From positions 1-8,704 of the forward strand of contig CAZOKP010000103.1 of NCBI GenBank assembly GCA_964580435.1: a stretch of DNA of 8,704 bases, given 5' to 3'. The notes beneath the pieces are model-generated. The model saw only the letters and a program-made list of their open reading frames with translations. It was not told the origin of the DNA and searched no databases. The position numbers and the translations under genes are program-made. Positions 7,048-8,704 of this stretch are shown piece by piece (the stretch's first letter is position 1; each line of letters begins with the position of its first letter). Origin of the DNA: CAZKEW01 sp964580435 (GTDB lineage: Bacteria > Acidobacteriota > Aminicenantia > Aminicenantales > UBA8522).

Positions 7048-7422
7048 TCAGACTATTCCCAGTTCTTTTCGATTCTCTTCCGTATCGTCATAAATGCGCC
7101 ATCGAGCGACACGGTCGTTCTCGATCTTGGCTTCCCAAATGACAGGATCAAAAGGCTGCTCATCCGACCAAAATGCGTGGCCGACGATCATGACCAAATC
7201 ATCCTTTGATTCAACCCGGTCAAAGGTGTTTCTGTAGTCAGGGAACATTTCAAAAAATGAAGCCCAACCCTTCCTATTAGCCTCTTTTCCCATAACCTGA
7301 GTTCCTTCACGAACAATAAGAGCATAGTTTTCCGACATCAGGCGTGAAAGGCCTTCAACGTCTTGATTATTGATACATTCATTGAACAGGAGAGCAGTGA
7401 GTTTTGAGTCTCTTGAGTTCAT
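7048..7422 (-). CDS. Small SnoaL-like / NTF2-like fold protein
   Basis: The 124-residue protein has the pattern of the SnoaL-like polyketide-cyclase/NTF2 superfamily: two N-terminal helices (about 5-30), then EGTQVMGKEANRKGW (39-53), FPDYRNTFDRV (60-70), a V-M-I-V strand (77-80), HAFW (82-85) and a closing strand with IWEAKIENDRVARWRIYDD (95-113). The family forms a cone-shaped pocket and includes cyclases, isomerases and many proteins with no known activity, so no reaction can be assigned. Its ATG lies 12 bases after the stop of the phosphofructokinase gene, with only a weak GGGG upstream, so it is probably co-transcribed and translationally coupled. By my count 137 of 300 bases in 7081-7380 are G or C (about 46%), while sampled parts of the neighbouring gene reach 63-67%. 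This suggests separate ancestry or recent acquisition. The fold is fairly sure, the role unknown. Confidence 0.8.
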   Translation of the reverse strand: MNSRDSKLTALLFNECINNQDVEGLSRLMSENYALIVREGTQVMGKEANRKGWASFFEMFPDYRNTFDRVESKDDLVMIVGHAFWSDEQPFDPVIWEAKIENDRVARWRIYDDTEENRKELGIV

Positions 7423-7434
7423 CTTGGGCCCCGC

Positions 7435-8637
7435 TCAATCACTCGTCATGATGAACAGCGGCTTCTGGTGAAAGCTCTTGTAGAGCGGCCGGAGCCGTTC
7501 ATGGTCATAATACTTGTCCACGTCGACGACTTTCTTTTTGCTCGTTACCATCTCAATCGGGACATTGTCGTACTCGCCGTTTCTCAAGCAGACCATGCGC
7601 CCGGATTTTTTGTCCAGGATAAGATCTAGGGCTAGGTTGCCATAGGCCATGGGGACGATGGAGTCGACGGCGTCCGGGTCGCCGCAGCGCACAATATAGC
7701 TCAATTTCTGATTGATGACATTGATGCGCCGGCCCTTGTTGTATTTCGGCGAAAGCTCTTTCAACTGGTGGGAGATATAATCGCCGATCCCGCCCAGCTT
7801 TTTATGGCCGAACATATCCTTCTCCTCGCCCTGGAAAAACATCTCCTTTCCCTCGATGAGAGCCCCCTCTGAGACAATCACAACCGAGTAGAGGCTCGGG
7901 TTTTCGGCACGGTCCTCAGTCAGCAGCTCGCAGAGCCGCTCCATGCTGAAGGGATGCTCGGGGATGACGCACCTGTTGGCGGCTCCGGCCATCGTCGGCA
8001 GGAGAGCCGTGAACCCGGCATACCGGCCGAAGACTTCGATGACGAGGAACCGCTCGTGCGAGCCTGCGGTCGTCCTCAAAGAATGAGTCATGCTGATTGT
8101 CCGGGTGACGCAGGTGCTGAACCCGAGGCAGTAATCGGTCCCGGGGACATCGTTGTCCATCGTCTTGGGAATGGCAATGACCTTGACTCCTTTGCTATGG
8201 AGCTCGACCGCGTAGCTCAACGTGTCGTCCCCGCCGACGGGAATAAGATAATCGATCCCGAGAAAGTCCAGGTTTTTCAGCGCTTCTTCGGTGAGGTCGT
8301 TGAACTTCCGGTTGTATTTGTCCCTGAGGTGCTGAGGCACGTTGACGTCGGGCACATGGCTGGGCCGCGTCCGGGACGTGTGGAGGAATGTCCCGCCCGT
8401 CCGTCCGACTTTATTGACGATCTCCTCGGTCAGGGTCTGGCAACACTCCACGTTCTCAGCTTCTTTATCCCTGATTATTTCAATCAGGCCGGCCCATCCC
8501 CGGCGGATCCCGATGACATCATAGCCTTCGTGAATCGCCCGGATGGTGACGGCGCGGATGGCCGGGTTGAGTCCCGGGACATCGCCGCCGCCGGTGAGGA
8601 TCCCGATTATTCCTTTCTTTTTCTTGATGTTAGCCAT
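7435..8637 (-). CDS. 6-phosphofructokinase, likely pyrophosphate-dependent
   Basis: The enzyme phosphorylates fructose 6-phosphate to fructose 1,6-bisphosphate in glycolysis, in the cytoplasm. The family motifs are clear: GGGDVPGLNPAIR (16-28), GGDDT (135-139), PKTMDND (157-163) with catalytic base Asp161, EVFGRYAG, VSEGA, and VRCGDPDAVD near the C-terminus. Asp138 replaces the Gly104 of E. coli PfkA and Lys158 replaces its Gly124. This Asp/Lys pair is the known mark of PPi-using enzymes, which work reversibly near equilibrium; ATP-using forms keep Gly at the first site. At 400 residues it is longer than PfkA (320) and within the range of PPi and related ATP forms. The ATG at 8637 is chosen over an in-frame TTG at 8661: it has AGGGAG seven bases upstream, and the TTG overlaps the promoter -10. 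It is the first gene of a two-gene unit with the SnoaL-like gene. Confidence 0.93.
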   Translation of the reverse strand: MANIKKKKGIIGILTGGGDVPGLNPAIRAVTIRAIHEGYDVIGIRRGWAGLIEIIRDKEAENVECCQTLTEEIVNKVGRTGGTFLHTSRTRPSHVPDVNVPQHLRDKYNRKFNDLTEEALKNLDFLGIDYLIPVGGDDTLSYAVELHSKGVKVIAIPKTMDNDVPGTDYCLGFSTCVTRTISMTHSLRTTAGSHERFLVIEVFGRYAGFTALLPTMAGAANRCVIPEHPFSMERLCELLTEDRAENPSLYSVVIVSEGALIEGKEMFFQGEEKDMFGHKKLGGIGDYISHQLKELSPKYNKGRRINVINQKLSYIVRCGDPDAVDSIVPMAYGNLALDLILDKKSGRMVCLRNGEYDNVPIEMVTSKKKVVDVDKYYDHERLRPLYKSFHQKPLFIMTSD

Positions 8638-8644
8638 GATCGTT

Positions 8645-8650
8645 CTCCCT
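8645..8650 (-). promoter_or_regulatory. Ribosome binding site of the phosphofructokinase gene
   Basis: AGGGAG on the minus strand, seven bases before the ATG at 8637. It decides the start in favour of the form beginning MANIKKKKG. Confidence 0.8.
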
Positions 8651-8661
8651 AAGGTCAACAA

Positions 8662-8690
8662 AATATACGCCCTGAAAAGACTTGTGTCAA
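8662..8690 (-). promoter_or_regulatory. Near-consensus sigma70-type promoter of the phosphofructokinase unit
   Basis: On the minus strand TTGACA (8690 to 8685, perfect) and TATATT (8667 to 8662, five of six) are exactly 17 bases apart. Transcription should begin near 8655, giving a very short leader of about 18 bases that still contains the ribosome binding site. This suggests strong constitutive expression, as expected for a central glycolytic gene. Confidence 0.8.
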
Positions 8691-8704
8691 CATCTCAGCC
8701 ATCC

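Noticed and set aside
7034..7051. Adjacent palindromes CCCTAGGG and CTGAGCTCAG at the convergent junction
   Set aside because: Short perfect palindromes without a T-run on either strand; no terminator or attachment site can be supported.
7954..8652. Plus-strand open frame of 232 codons opposite the phosphofructokinase gene
   Set aside because: Antisense to conserved family motifs; it is explained by the high GC content and has no recognisable domain.

Overview
The window looks like bacterial chromosome of moderate GC content with densely packed genes: four on the plus strand facing two on the minus strand. The mix is a PknB-type Ser/Thr kinase, a periplasmic SH3b/PEGA/NHL protein, a GT-C glycosyltransferase, a Tat-exported sugar-isomerase-like protein and a phosphofructokinase with pyrophosphate-type residues. 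It suggests a diderm, non-model heterotroph of the Acidobacteriota / Candidatus Aminicenantes kind. That placement is inferred from gene content and style only; no rRNA or marker gene is present.

Left half (1-5388): after a short leader with a possible promoter (14-49) come three closely spaced plus-strand genes, 29 and 24 bases apart, that read like one operon. They are (i) a membrane Ser/Thr kinase with a complete N-terminal catalytic domain, one membrane helix, and an outer part of TPR-like helices ending in an NTF2-like fold; (ii) a secreted protein made of an SH3b domain, a helical segment, two PEGA domains and a six-bladed NHL propeller with a 47-residue period; (iii) a multi-pass GT39/ArnT-like glycosyltransferase. 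The simplest reading is an envelope module in which the kinase carries signals across the membrane, the PEGA/NHL protein binds wall or partner proteins outside, and the transferase modifies a surface glycan. The functional link is inferred.

Middle (5389-6976): a 139-base gap holds a good sigma70-like promoter overlapped by GC-rich repeats. It is followed by a strong ribosome binding site and a gene for a twin-arginine-exported protein related to L-fucose/L-arabinose isomerases. A weak hairpin plus T-run lies just after it.

Right half (7048-8704, minus strand): a near-consensus promoter drives a 400-residue phosphofructokinase carrying the Asp/Lys pair typical of PPi-dependent enzymes. Twelve bases downstream is a small SnoaL/NTF2-like gene of clearly lower GC content. 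The two strands converge in a 71-base spacer. No mobile element, CRISPR array, tRNA or rRNA was seen.
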